Of a stretch of 64,000 bases of DNA, positions 34,945-42,927 are shown piece by piece. Position numbers and translations under genes: made by a program. A model generated the notes under the pieces. That model was not told where the DNA came from, ran no database searches, and worked only from the letters and a program-made list of their open reading frames with translations. Position 1 is the stretch's first letter. The number at the start of each line of letters is the position of its first letter. The DNA lies in the NCBI RefSeq assembly GCF_024189295.1, contig NZ_JAIZEN010000004.1, positions 124,001-188,000 on the forward strand. Direction: 5' to 3'. Source of the stretch: Halobacillus sp. A1. GTDB taxonomy: Bacteria; Bacillota; Bacilli; Bacillales; Halobacillaceae.

Positions 34945-35703
34945 TTATTTCTTCCGTTTCGCTTCGAAAGTGAGCGTTTCTGTATCGGATCCAGGTTCTT
35001 TACTGTATTCATAATTACTCGATACCACTATATCTTCAAATCCTAAAGCTTCTAAAATCAATCTGAATTCTTCAACTCCGTACCACCTCAAAGGGAAGCG
35101 TTCCAATTCTGTTTGGATGAGTGTCCCATTTCTCCACTTTTCATAACGGTTATGAGAAACAGTCACTTGGTTTAGGAAGTCTACATCAGTCAGCTTTTCT
35201 TCAAGGGTTACGACCTCTCCAGCAGGTAATTCCCAAGTTCTTGTAAACACTTGGCCTACAGGAAATTTTTTAGGTATGAAGATGTCCACTATCAATCGTC
35301 CTCCCGGAGTTAAATGCTGATGGAAATTCTTCAGGGCATTCAGAGAGTCTTCTCGTTTCTCCAATAGTAAAAATGTCCCTGTCGGTATAATAATAGCGGC
35401 ATATTGCTCATCTAATCGAAAGGATTCCATAGTTGCCTTAAACAAGTGTGTAGAGAGCTGGCGATCTTCGCAATTGCGTTGACATACCTCCAGCATTTCA
35501 CTAGATATATCAAACCCTTCTACGTTTAAACCCTTTTCCAGCAAAGGAATGAGAATTCTCCCAGTTCCTACAGCAGGTTCCAGGATTTTACCATCGATGT
35601 TAGATAACCGATGAGAGTAATATTCAACATCACCAAATGAGTGCCCAATTGGTTTATCGAAAGCATAGATTTCAGTGGATAATCGATTATAATAGTTCAG
35701 CAT
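34945..35703 (-). CDS. Class I SAM-dependent methyltransferase
   Basis: 252 residues with a Rossmann methyltransferase core: ILEPAVGTGRILIPLLEKG is motif I, VEGFDIS the acidic loop and AAIIIPTGTFLLL motif IV. The substrate (small molecule or protein) is not evident. The ATG follows an AGAGAGGGATACCCC leader with a modest ribosome site. It is a single gene on the minus strand. Confidence 0.8.
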   Translation of the reverse strand: MLNYYNRLSTEIYAFDKPIGHSFGDVEYYSHRLSNIDGKILEPAVGTGRILIPLLEKGLNVEGFDISSEMLEVCQRNCEDRQLSTHLFKATMESFRLDEQYAAIIIPTGTFLLLEKREDSLNALKNFHQHLTPGGRLIVDIFIPKKFPVGQVFTRTWELPAGEVVTLEEKLTDVDFLNQVTVSHNRYEKWRNGTLIQTELERFPLRWYGVEEFRLILEALGFEDIVVSSNYEYSKEPGSDTETLTFEAKRKK

Positions 35704-35818
35704 GGGGTATCCCTCTCTTTTTTTAGTTGTAATTCAAATATTCTACATTCCCATGTTCAATTCCTTTTAAATGAGAAGGGAGAGGCAGGATAGAGGGGTT
35801 ATTTTCTATTTAAAGAAA

Positions 35819-36470
35819 GGCTATGTTAAAGGTGGTTGTTGATATTGATAAGTAAGTTATTCAACAATAAGGCAGGATAGTGGAAGTCTTGAATTAGAGA
35901 CATTGGGTGAGTGGGTCAGGGCGGCGGGGAATGGCTCGCTTTCCGTGGGAGCGCGGTGAGCTTCCTCGGACGTCCCGTCCTGCGGGATCTCACCAAGCAC
36001 TCTCTTCCCACAGGAGTCTCCCCATTCCCCGCCGCCCTTATTAAAGATGTGCTTCTCTAAGTCGCTTTAATAAAGCTTTTTAGTAATAATGTGAGTATTA
36101 AACTCCAGTGGTATGCTTATAGCATTTTAGTTATAAAACCTACACTTTAAGGTAGGTCCAAACATATTCTTGCATACAGAAGTCTCGCTGGTTATTACTC
36201 AAAAGCAGTTATTATTTATGTAAAGCACCGCATAAGGTGTTTCCGTTATCCTCACAAAAACGCAAGAAGGTCCGGGAAATCGCGAGACTCCTATGGGAGA
36301 ACAGTACATGGTGAGATCCCACAGGGCGTTAGCCCGAGGAAGCTCACCGTACGCCCATGGAAAGCGAGTGATTTCCCGGACCTTCAAGCACTATTTTTGT
36401 GGCGGAAATAGCACGGTCGTCTCGAAACTGAGTCTTCCGCTATAGGGAGCTTATATGAATATCAAAACGG
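35819..36470 (+). repeat. Intergenic repeat copy R6 (composite, right end cut)
   Basis: Starts with a well-kept left end, GGCTATGTTAAAGGTGG then TTGTTGATATTGATAAG. It has module A with arms at 35918-35933 and 36023-36038, again 89 bases apart and nearly identical to R2 and R9, then module B (about 36268-36385, GGTCCGGGAAATCGCGAG with its inverse). It ends CTCGAAACTGAGTCTTCC and TATGAATATCAAAACGG, where the terminal TTTAACAAAGCC is missing. It abuts the candidate small RNA terminator. Confidence 0.8.
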
Positions 36471-36595
36471 AAAAAAAAGGCCGGTAACCTGGAAGGCTAC
36501 CGGCTATTGGAAAAAGGGGGGTCAAATAGTGAACAGCTCCCTCAGCATCGGCCAGACTCTGCGGTATCGCCGTCTGTGGGAACGGTTTCGTTTCC
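36470..36595 (-). ncRNA. Candidate small RNA with C-rich tail
   Basis: A clean minus-strand promoter (36602-36630) and a strong minus-strand terminator bound a transcript of about 125 bases with no convincing gene: the longest frame from the first ATG is 19 codons and has no ribosome site. Just before the terminator stem is TTTGACCCCCCTTTTTCC, an unpaired C-rich stretch like those by which Gram-positive small RNAs (FsrA, RoxS/RsaE class) pair to Shine-Dalgarno sequences. No named family is recognised. Confidence 0.5.
36472..36504 (-). terminator. Terminator of the candidate small RNA
   Basis: 11-base arms GCCGGTAACCT and AGGCTACCGGC with a 3-base loop. The single imperfect pair is a G-U on the minus strand but an A-C clash on the plus strand, and eight T follow on the minus strand, so it is oriented minus. 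Confidence 0.85.
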
Positions 36596-36601
36596 TGACA
36601 T

Positions 36602-36630
36602 GTTATAAGTAACTTGAACGCAACTGACAA
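36602..36630 (-). promoter_or_regulatory. SigA-type promoter of the candidate small RNA
   Basis: On the minus strand TTGTCA (36630-36625) and TATAAC (36607-36602) are 17 bases apart, predicting a start near 36595. Confidence 0.65.
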
Positions 36631-36818
36631 CAACACGGGAAGCGAAATCAGAAATTCGGTTTTATCTTCCTTCCTCGACTAAAGAAGAAAGATTCCTTAT
36701 GTATATGTTACCACGGGGAGGTGTGAATTGTTATTGGGAAATATGGGGGCGGACAAGCCGTCTAAAGAGGCAAAATAAGTGTGGACTTGTATAAGTGACT
36801 GTCTCATTGAACAAACAA

Positions 36819-36846
36819 AAACGCCGCCAGTCGACCTGGGGCGTTT
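36819..36846 (-). terminator. Terminator of the response-regulator gene
   Basis: AAACGCC and GGCGTTT arms with inner pairing, then a T-rich run on the minus strand, just past the stop codon. Confidence 0.75.
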
Positions 36847-36856
36847 CTTTTCATTT

Positions 36857-37477
36857 TTAGTGGGTGTACCATTCATATAATTTTTTTGGGCGGCCGATTT
36901 TCTGGTGTCGGACGACTTGTTTCACTTTTCCTTCTTCCAGCAGATGCATCAAATATCTGTATACCGTCGGGTAAGCAAGACCGACACTCGAGGAGATTTC
37001 ATCCACTGATTTTGGTGTATGGTGATCTTGAAGGTAAGCAGCGATTGAATCGAGGGTCCCTTTACTGATTCCTTTTGCGGTATATACATCTTCTTCTACT
37101 TTTAGACGCTGTCTCATGTTGACAATTTGAATGTGAAGGTGAATACGGGAAATGATATCCAGAGCTTTGATCGGCTTCAAGGAAAAGTCAGTCGCTCCTT
37201 CTTTTATGAATCGGTCAGCTGTTTCCTGACGGTCGTCTTCTGTAAGTACTAAAATAGGGATTTGCTGGTTCTCGTAGCGGATTTGCCGAACAAATTCTAA
37301 GCCGTCCATAATCGGCATATGATAATCCACAATAAGTATGTCGTAATGGTGCTTGTTGAATAAATAGAGGCCATCGCGTCCGTCAACTGCCGTATCAGCT
37401 TTCAGTCCATCTTTTTCGCATAAGGTTTTCATCATGGTACGAAGGGATTCATCGTCATCTACTATTAATATCCTCAT
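36857..37477 (-). CDS. Orphan response regulator, CitB/DcuR-like
   Basis: 206 residues: a receiver domain (1-120) with acidic pocket DDDE and phospho-acceptor D51 (LIVDYHMPIMDG), then a helical linker and a C-terminal helix-turn-helix (about 150-195, SVDEISSSVGLAYPTVYRYLMHLLEEG). This arrangement matches regulators of the CitB/DctR group, usually paired with sensors of carboxylates. No histidine kinase is adjacent, so its partner lies elsewhere. The small RNA candidate is just downstream. Confidence 0.88.
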   Translation of the reverse strand: MRILIVDDDESLRTMMKTLCEKDGLKADTAVDGRDGLYLFNKHHYDILIVDYHMPIMDGLEFVRQIRYENQQIPILVLTEDDRQETADRFIKEGATDFSLKPIKALDIISRIHLHIQIVNMRQRLKVEEDVYTAKGISKGTLDSIAAYLQDHHTPKSVDEISSSVGLAYPTVYRYLMHLLEEGKVKQVVRHQKIGRPKKLYEWYTH

Positions 37478-37612
37478 AGTCGCACTTCCTTTCCGTGCTC
37501 TTTACCGCGTCACAGTGTCAATACTATTAATATTATAATTTTAAGCTGAGATTATCAATGCTTTAAGCTTAGAAATTAAAGTAGAACGATGGCTAATTTC
37601 CAGGGAAAGAAA

Positions 37613-37641
37613 CCCCCTATGATGCAGCAGCTCATAGGGGG
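37613..37641 (-). terminator. Terminator of the ArsA-oxidoreductase operon
   Basis: CCCCCTATGA and TCATAGGGGG form perfect 10-base arms around a 9-base loop; on the minus strand TTTCTTT follows. It lies eight bases past the oxidoreductase stop. Confidence 0.75.
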
Positions 37642-37649
37642 GGAAGGTT

Positions 37650-38639
37650 CTATATCGTAAAGCCGATTTTTCCGAAGTTTTTAGAGTCGCGTAAATATTC
37701 AAAGGCTTCTTTGTAGTCGGATAGAGGGAACATGCGGTCCACTTCAGGCTTAATCTTATGTTTTTCAAGAAAATCAAGCAGTTCTTTGAATTCTTCCGCA
37801 CTGCCCATCGTCGATCCTAACAAGTTGAACTGACCGTAGAAAAATTTGCGAATGTCGATGGTCACTTCATCATCAGTGGTGGCTCCGAACGTAACAATTG
37901 TACCGCCTTTGCGGATAATGGCTAGAGACTTATCAAAAGTAGCGGCACCAATGCTTTCTACAAGGACATCGACTTGTTCTTCTTTTAATTCTTCATTCCA
38001 ATCTGATTCAGTCAGTACGCCGACATCAGCGCCCAATTCTTTAGCTTTAGCGAGTTTGTCTTCACTACGGGAGGTGACAATTACTCTTGCACCAGCGGCC
38101 TTGGCAAATTTTAATGCAAAGGTTAATACGCCGCTGCCGATTCCCGGAAGCATTACGGTATCGCCGGACTTAATTTTTGCACGGGTGAACAGGACACGAT
38201 AAGCAGTGAGGGCAGCCAGGGAAAGGACTCCGGCTTCTTCCCAATTCAAGTGCGCCGGCTTTCGTTCTATATTAGCCGCGGGAAGAGTGATATACTCTGC
38301 AAAAGTCCCGTGCTCAGGAAGTCCGACGATTTCAAAACCGGAAGGGGGAGCGTCGCTGTTATTTTTCCACCCAATGCCTGGGTTTAGAATCACTTCATCA
38401 CCTTTGCTGACGTGCTGCACATGTTCACCCACTTCATCTACGATACCGGCACCGTCAGATCCTAAAATCAAAGGAGGCTGCTCAGGTTTGTGTCTGGATG
38501 TGACGGCTACATCTCTACGGTTTAACCCTGCTGTTTTAAGCTTTACTCTTACTGTGGTCGGTTCAACTTCAGGAAGGTCCATTTCCCGGTAGGTCAACCC
38601 CTCTAATCCTTCTACTTCTTCATGTACTACAGCTTTCAT
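37650..38639 (-). CDS. Zinc-type medium-chain oxidoreductase (quinone reductase-like)
   Basis: 329 residues of the MDR superfamily: N-terminal GroES-like part, GSDGAGIVDEVGEHV, then a Rossmann domain with LPGIGSGVLTFALKFAKAAGARVIVTS. The structural-zinc Cys cluster is absent, as in quinone reductases and crotonyl-CoA-reductase-like enzymes that use NAD(P)H. Its ATG overlaps the stop of the ArsA-like gene by four bases, so it is translationally coupled as last gene of that operon. Confidence 0.88.
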   Translation of the reverse strand: MKAVVHEEVEGLEGLTYREMDLPEVEPTTVRVKLKTAGLNRRDVAVTSRHKPEQPPLILGSDGAGIVDEVGEHVQHVSKGDEVILNPGIGWKNNSDAPPSGFEIVGLPEHGTFAEYITLPAANIERKPAHLNWEEAGVLSLAALTAYRVLFTRAKIKSGDTVMLPGIGSGVLTFALKFAKAAGARVIVTSRSEDKLAKAKELGADVGVLTESDWNEELKEEQVDVLVESIGAATFDKSLAIIRKGGTIVTFGATTDDEVTIDIRKFFYGQFNLLGSTMGSAEEFKELLDFLEKHKIKPEVDRMFPLSDYKEAFEYLRDSKNFGKIGFTI

Positions 38640-39592
38640 TTAGATGTGTCCTCCTTCATTAATTGGTTTAAATGGTCGGCAAACGTTGATAGCTTGTCCA
38701 TATCTGAAACGTCTTCTTCAAAGAGGGGAACTTGAATCTTCCGCTGTTTAGGAAACGTGCGGTCGATTTCTCCTAAATAGTTCCGCTCCTGCTGGCGCCT
38801 TTTTTCTAGAAATACTCCATCTGCATAATCGGGAAGTACTTTATTAACGATAAGCGTTTTAATATGAAGGTGATGCTGGTCTAACTGCTTGATCGCTTGT
38901 TGGGTTTCCAGAATAGGGAGGCGTTCAGGGATTAATACAAAAATGAAACCCGTTTGCCGGCTGTCCAGGATAATTTCTCTGACCGCTGCAAACTTCTCTT
39001 TTCTTTTCTGCAAAATTTCATAAATGGGATCATCCACAGGCTCTCCATCATTGAGCAACTGTGTATAATTGTCGGTGATTTTCTTTCTGCGTTCAAGCAT
39101 CCCGTCTATCCAGACACTCATAAGTTCAGGAAGGGTCAATAAACGGATCGTATGGCCAGTGGGCGCCGTATCAAAAACGATTTTGTCAAAATGCTCTGAT
39201 TCCTCCAATATGATGGATATCAAACGGTCAAATAGAGCTGCTTCGTCTGCTCCAGGTGATGCGCTTGCCATATCGATTTGACGATGCACTTCTTCGACCA
39301 TACGGGACTTGACCAATCCTTGCAGGTTATCTTTGACACCTTCAATGTATCGCTTGGACTCTCGTCCAGGGTCGACTTCAATTCCCCATAAGTTTTCTTC
39401 GAGTCTGGTTTTATCGTGTTTAATCTTCTTATGGAAAATGTCACCTAAGTTATGGGCGGGGTCAGTAGAAACAACTAACGTCTTATGCCCAGCTCTGGCA
39501 AAGGCGACAGCTATGGCAGCAGACGAAGTAGACTTACCTACACCGCCTTTACCTCCAACGAAGATGATGTTGTTGCTCTGTAAATGATTCAC
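38636..39592 (-). CDS. ArsA/Get3-family ATPase
   Basis: 318 residues from GTG 39592, which follows AAAGGA and avoids overlap with the upstream gene (a longer ATG form reaches 39628). The deviant Walker A GGKGGVGKST (13-22) and VVSTDPAHNLGD and FDTAPTGHTIRLL switch regions are those of ArsA/Get3. There is one nucleotide domain, so it would dimerise. ArsA partners normally include an ArsB pump, absent here; Get3-like roles in membrane-protein or metal handling are possible. Upstream genes encode a CC-ended protein and an ArsD-like protein. Confidence 0.9.
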   Translation of the reverse strand: MNHLQSNNIIFVGGKGGVGKSTSSAAIAVAFARAGHKTLVVSTDPAHNLGDIFHKKIKHDKTRLEENLWGIEVDPGRESKRYIEGVKDNLQGLVKSRMVEEVHRQIDMASASPGADEAALFDRLISIILEESEHFDKIVFDTAPTGHTIRLLTLPELMSVWIDGMLERRKKITDNYTQLLNDGEPVDDPIYEILQKRKEKFAAVREIILDSRQTGFIFVLIPERLPILETQQAIKQLDQHHLHIKTLIVNKVLPDYADGVFLEKRRQQERNYLGEIDRTFPKQRKIQVPLFEEDVSDMDKLSTFADHLNQLMKEDTSK

Positions 39593-39608
39593 AAGCGACA
39601 CTTCCTTT

Positions 39609-39875
39609 CTAGCAGCACCTGATCCCATCTAATGGAGATTTTTCCATACCCATTCGAAGGTGCCAGTCGTGAAACTTCTCAATGATGTAAGGATACAACT
39701 CCAGCGTGTAATAAAAGGCAGGGTTAGGAATGCCGAGTAAGTCTGAATAGACGAGAAGGAGGAAGAGATCGTCTTCATCCCTCAACTCCCGGGCTACCTC
39801 GTTTTTATGGGGGAGACTTAATACTTCATCATAAAACTCGAATAACCGCTTTAATGAAAATTTTTTGTCTGTCAT
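39609..39875 (-). CDS. Small protein ending in Cys-Cys (cory-CC-star-like)
   Basis: 88 residues from ATG 39875, with GAGGGTG upstream. It is helical, with many aromatic residues in the middle (AFYYTLELYPYIIEKFHDWHLRMG), and ends ...GIRCC, the last two residues before the stop. From memory this matches a family named cory-CC-star for its terminal CysCys. A C-terminal Cys pair suits metal or thiol transfer to the ATPase encoded 16 bp downstream. Function is unknown. Confidence 0.65.
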   Translation of the reverse strand: MTDKKFSLKRLFEFYDEVLSLPHKNEVARELRDEDDLFLLLVYSDLLGIPNPAFYYTLELYPYIIEKFHDWHLRMGMEKSPLDGIRCC

Positions 39876-39905
39876 CGATGACACCCTCACCTATAATGAG
39901 ACTTG

Positions 39906-40277
39906 TTAGAGCATACCTTCAATCAGTGTATCATAATCCTGTTCGTGTTCAGAATGTTTCCCATTGATGAATACGGCGTTATATTTCATCTGGAAAATGA
40001 AATTGTTCATTCCTTCTAAGATCGAGATATTCTTCTGTTTTGTCTGCTTTAGGAAATAAAAACCAATAGCGATTATATTTCTAGGGTCTAAGAAAGAGAT
40101 ATTTACTTTATCTCCATGTTTTTCTTTGAGCTCCTGATACAATTCACCTAATTTCAAGCGGTCTTCATCGTGGTGGCTGAACTCATCTTTCATCTCGACA
40201 AGCCCTTCTCCGCATATTCCTCCACAGCAGCCCATTCCGACTTCCTTTTCAGCACGAAGAATCATAATTTCAACCAT
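39906..40277 (-). CDS. Small Cys-rich protein with an ArsD-like CCxxxC motif
   Basis: 123 residues from ATG 40277, preceded by AAAGGAGG. Residues 1-20 hold MILRAEKEVGMGCCGGICGEG, a clustered-Cys motif close to the CCxxxxC metal site of the arsenical chaperone ArsD, one residue shorter. The rest looks like an alpha/beta thioredoxin-like fold (KVNISFLDPRN.., NAVFINGK). It is first in a run with the CC-tail protein and the ArsA-like ATPase, which is the ArsD-ArsA pairing without the pump. Not a certain ArsD homologue. Confidence 0.6.
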   Translation of the reverse strand: MVEIMILRAEKEVGMGCCGGICGEGLVEMKDEFSHHDEDRLKLGELYQELKEKHGDKVNISFLDPRNIIAIGFYFLKQTKQKNISILEGMNNFIFQMKYNAVFINGKHSEHEQDYDTLIEGML

Positions 40278-40342
40278 CTTAAAGATCCTCCTTTTATTAA
40301 ATAGAGAAAGCCGCACAACGAATTGAGCGACCTTCTTTGTAT

Positions 40343-42079
40343 TTAGGCACTTTTTTCTATACTGTCTTTATCGCTGTTGAATATTGCGCTGAATGCAGTA
40401 AATAAAATCCATAAGGCAAATACAAGAACTATTGCTCCGAATGAAAAGAGGAGCCAATCACTCTGTTCTGCCCATGGGGCCCACTGCGTCAATACTTGAA
40501 GAATCATGGCATATAGAGTCATGAACATCAAAAATGCCATCGGTATAAAAGCAGGCCAGTAATTCCTTCCTTGTCGTTTAAGCCAAATAGATATAAGAAG
40601 TAAACTTATGCCAGCTAACAATTGGTTGGACGTACCGAACAGCGGCCAAAGAAGATATCCGCCGGATCCAAATCCGTTAGGACCTTCAGGAATCAGAGTA
40701 AGACAAGCACTGGAAACAACCGCCACTGTAGTAGCAACATGCGTTTTCGTAAGTGGTTTAACATTATATTCTGTTCCCAGTTCTGCGATGATATAGCGCA
40801 TCAGACGAACCGAGGAATCTAAAGTTGTTGCGGCGAAGCTGACCACGATAACAGAGACGATTGTGGCGGCTACAGAAGCAGGAATACCCAGTCCGGAAGC
40901 TAATACACCTGCTCCCTGGATGAATACACCTAGACCTTCACCGCTGGCTGCTGCAAAACCACTGTACGTAGCACTAAACTCAGCAGTGCTAGGGAAGAAG
41001 GTGATAACGGCGATGATAGCGACAAGTGCTAATGCGCCTTCGCCGACAGCTCCTAAATAACCGACAAAGCGAGCGTCTGTTTCTTTATTTAATTGTTTAG
41101 AAGAAGTACCAGACGCTACCAGGCCGTGAAATCCAGAAATAGCACCGCAAGCAATGGTGATGAATAGGAGCGGGAACCATGACGTATCAGCTGAAGAATT
41201 ACTGACAGGTGCAGTAATTTCAGGGTTCGTAAACAGCATACCTAGATAAAGCAACCCCAGCCCTACAAGCAACTGGTGCGAATTAATATAATCGCGGGGC
41301 TGCAAAAGCTTCCATACAGGTAAAGTAGACGCGATATACACATAGATCATAAGCACCATAATCCAGACGAAGAATGCCATAGACGTAGCATCCAGTCCAA
41401 ATAAAACACTGGCCCCTTCGCCACCGAAGTAGCGGACGAGGTCAATTTGCAGGGCCGGAACACCGCTCGCCACTACGGCAGCAAGATACATAACCGCCAG
41501 GGCCACGATTGACGGCAGCAGCATATTTCCTTTTCGTTTGTAGACACTATACCCTATCCATATAGCTAAAGGAATTTGAATGAATACGGATAAAACACTG
41601 GCAGGGAATGAAATGAATAAGTTTGCTATGACCCAAGCAAATACTGCGTTTACCATCAATACAAGTAATAAAATTATGAATAAGAACAAAACTTTAGCTC
41701 TCTGGCCGATCAATTTATCCGCAAGTGTACCTACCGATTGACCTTTATTCCTGACCGATAAGACGAGTGTTCCAAAATCGTGGACCCCGGCAGCAAAAAC
41801 AGTACCGAGAAGCACCCATAGTATGGCGGGCAGCCAGCCCCAGTAAACGGCAATCGCTGGTCCCACAATAGGAGCAGCTCCCGCTACGGAAGTGAAGTGA
41901 TGTCCCCATAACACGAATTTATTCGTAGGTACGAAGTCTACACCATCTTTATATTGATGGGCGGGCGTTTTAAAATTCGGGTCTAAACGATAGATTTTTT
42001 CTGCAATGAATTTTGAATAGTATTTATAACCTAAAGTGAAAATAATCATTCCACCTACGGCTAACCATATGGCACTCAT
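40343..42079 (-). CDS. cstA: Carbon starvation protein A (peptide/pyruvate transporter family)
   Basis: 578 residues with about 16 membrane segments. WGHHFTSVAGAAPIVGPAIAVYWGW near residues 58-82 and GASVLFGLD are hallmarks of CstA, a family induced at carbon exhaustion that imports peptides or pyruvate. AAGGAGGGG precedes the ATG. A near-consensus cre overlaps the region upstream, fitting CcpA repression. Its stop is 65 bp before the ArsD-like gene on the same strand, with no obvious terminator, so read-through is possible. Confidence 0.93.
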   Translation of the reverse strand: MSAIWLAVGGMIIFTLGYKYYSKFIAEKIYRLDPNFKTPAHQYKDGVDFVPTNKFVLWGHHFTSVAGAAPIVGPAIAVYWGWLPAILWVLLGTVFAAGVHDFGTLVLSVRNKGQSVGTLADKLIGQRAKVLFLFIILLLVLMVNAVFAWVIANLFISFPASVLSVFIQIPLAIWIGYSVYKRKGNMLLPSIVALAVMYLAAVVASGVPALQIDLVRYFGGEGASVLFGLDATSMAFFVWIMVLMIYVYIASTLPVWKLLQPRDYINSHQLLVGLGLLYLGMLFTNPEITAPVSNSSADTSWFPLLFITIACGAISGFHGLVASGTSSKQLNKETDARFVGYLGAVGEGALALVAIIAVITFFPSTAEFSATYSGFAAASGEGLGVFIQGAGVLASGLGIPASVAATIVSVIVVSFAATTLDSSVRLMRYIIAELGTEYNVKPLTKTHVATTVAVVSSACLTLIPEGPNGFGSGGYLLWPLFGTSNQLLAGISLLLISIWLKRQGRNYWPAFIPMAFLMFMTLYAMILQVLTQWAPWAEQSDWLLFSFGAIVLVFALWILFTAFSAIFNSDKDSIEKSA

Positions 42080-42117
42080 TTTAACCCCTCCTTAAGATTT
42101 TATAGTTCTTTTATCTC

Positions 42118-42131
42118 TGTATGCGCTTACA
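42118..42131. promoter_or_regulatory. cre-like CcpA site upstream of cstA
   Basis: TGTATGCGCTTACA is one position off the consensus TGWAARCGYTWNCW in either orientation. It lies 39 bases before the cstA start codon, where binding would block transcription. Confidence 0.55.
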
Positions 42132-42321
42132 TACATGGTTAATTATACTACGATATTTTCACAACTTTCAATAAATTCAGGGGATTAATTGCAAAGTTGA
42201 CCTTATATCACTAATTTTCGATCATATAAAGGATAGAGAGGAAAATAGATCCAAAGTGAAAAGTTCTTTCAGTATCGATATAATAGAAGCGTGAGAATAT
42301 ATAATTGAAGGTGTTATTCAG

Positions 42322-42927
42322 ATGATTTTAATAATTGATAACTATGATTCTTTTACTTATAACTTGGTCCAATATTTCAGACAGATGGATCATCAAGTAA
42401 TGGTATACAGGAACGATGATTTAACTTTGGAAACTTTGCGATCCTTTGATCCAGATATGATTGTTTTGTCACCAGGGCCTGGAAATACAAATGAAACAGG
42501 GATATGCAGGGAAGTGCTGGAGTTTTTTTATGAAACAGTGCCTATATTGGGGATATGTCTGGGGCACCAGCTGATAGTACACTATTTTGGCGGGCAGATT
42601 GTTGAAGGGAAAAAACCGATGCATGGGAAGGTTTCTAAGATAATACATGATGGAAAGTCTGTATTTGAACACATTCCTAACCCCGTTCAAGTGACACGTT
42701 ATCATTCGCTGGTAGCTTCATTAGAACAGATGCCGATCTGTTTGGAAATTAGCGCCATGTCACAGGATTCTTCAGTCATGGCAGTTCGCCATAATGCTTA
42801 CCCCGTTGAGGGAATCCAGTTTCATCCTGAATCCATATTGACGGAGTGGGGGTTCGAAATGCTGGAGAATTTTTATACCAAAGCTAAAAAGTTCAGCAAT
42901 GACAGGAGAAAGGAGGTGACTTCATGA
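42322..42927 (+). CDS. pabA: Glutamine amidotransferase, PabA/TrpG
   Basis: 201 residues of the class-I amidotransferase fold supplying ammonia to chorismate enzymes. DNYDSFTYNLVQ starts the protein, the nucleophile Cys is in ILGICLGHQ and the His/Glu pair in FHPESIL. The next gene, overlapping by four bases, is a PabB-PabC fusion, so p-aminobenzoate synthesis (folate) is the main role; such subunits may also serve anthranilate synthase. Confidence 0.92.
   Translation: MILIIDNYDSFTYNLVQYFRQMDHQVMVYRNDDLTLETLRSFDPDMIVLSPGPGNTNETGICREVLEFFYETVPILGICLGHQLIVHYFGGQIVEGKKPMHGKVSKIIHDGKSVFEHIPNPVQVTRYHSLVASLEQMPICLEISAMSQDSSVMAVRHNAYPVEGIQFHPESILTEWGFEMLENFYTKAKKFSNDRRKEVTS

Noticed and set aside
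36523-36598. A 19-codon minus-strand peptide beginning MSGNETVPTDG within the small RNA candidate
   Set aside because: Its ATG would be almost at the transcript start with no ribosome site; an RNA function fits better.
39593-39628. Longer N-terminus of the ArsA-like ATPase from ATG 39628
   Set aside because: It would overlap the upstream CC-tail gene and lacks a ribosome site, whereas GTG 39592 has one and starts just before the Walker A loop as in the family.
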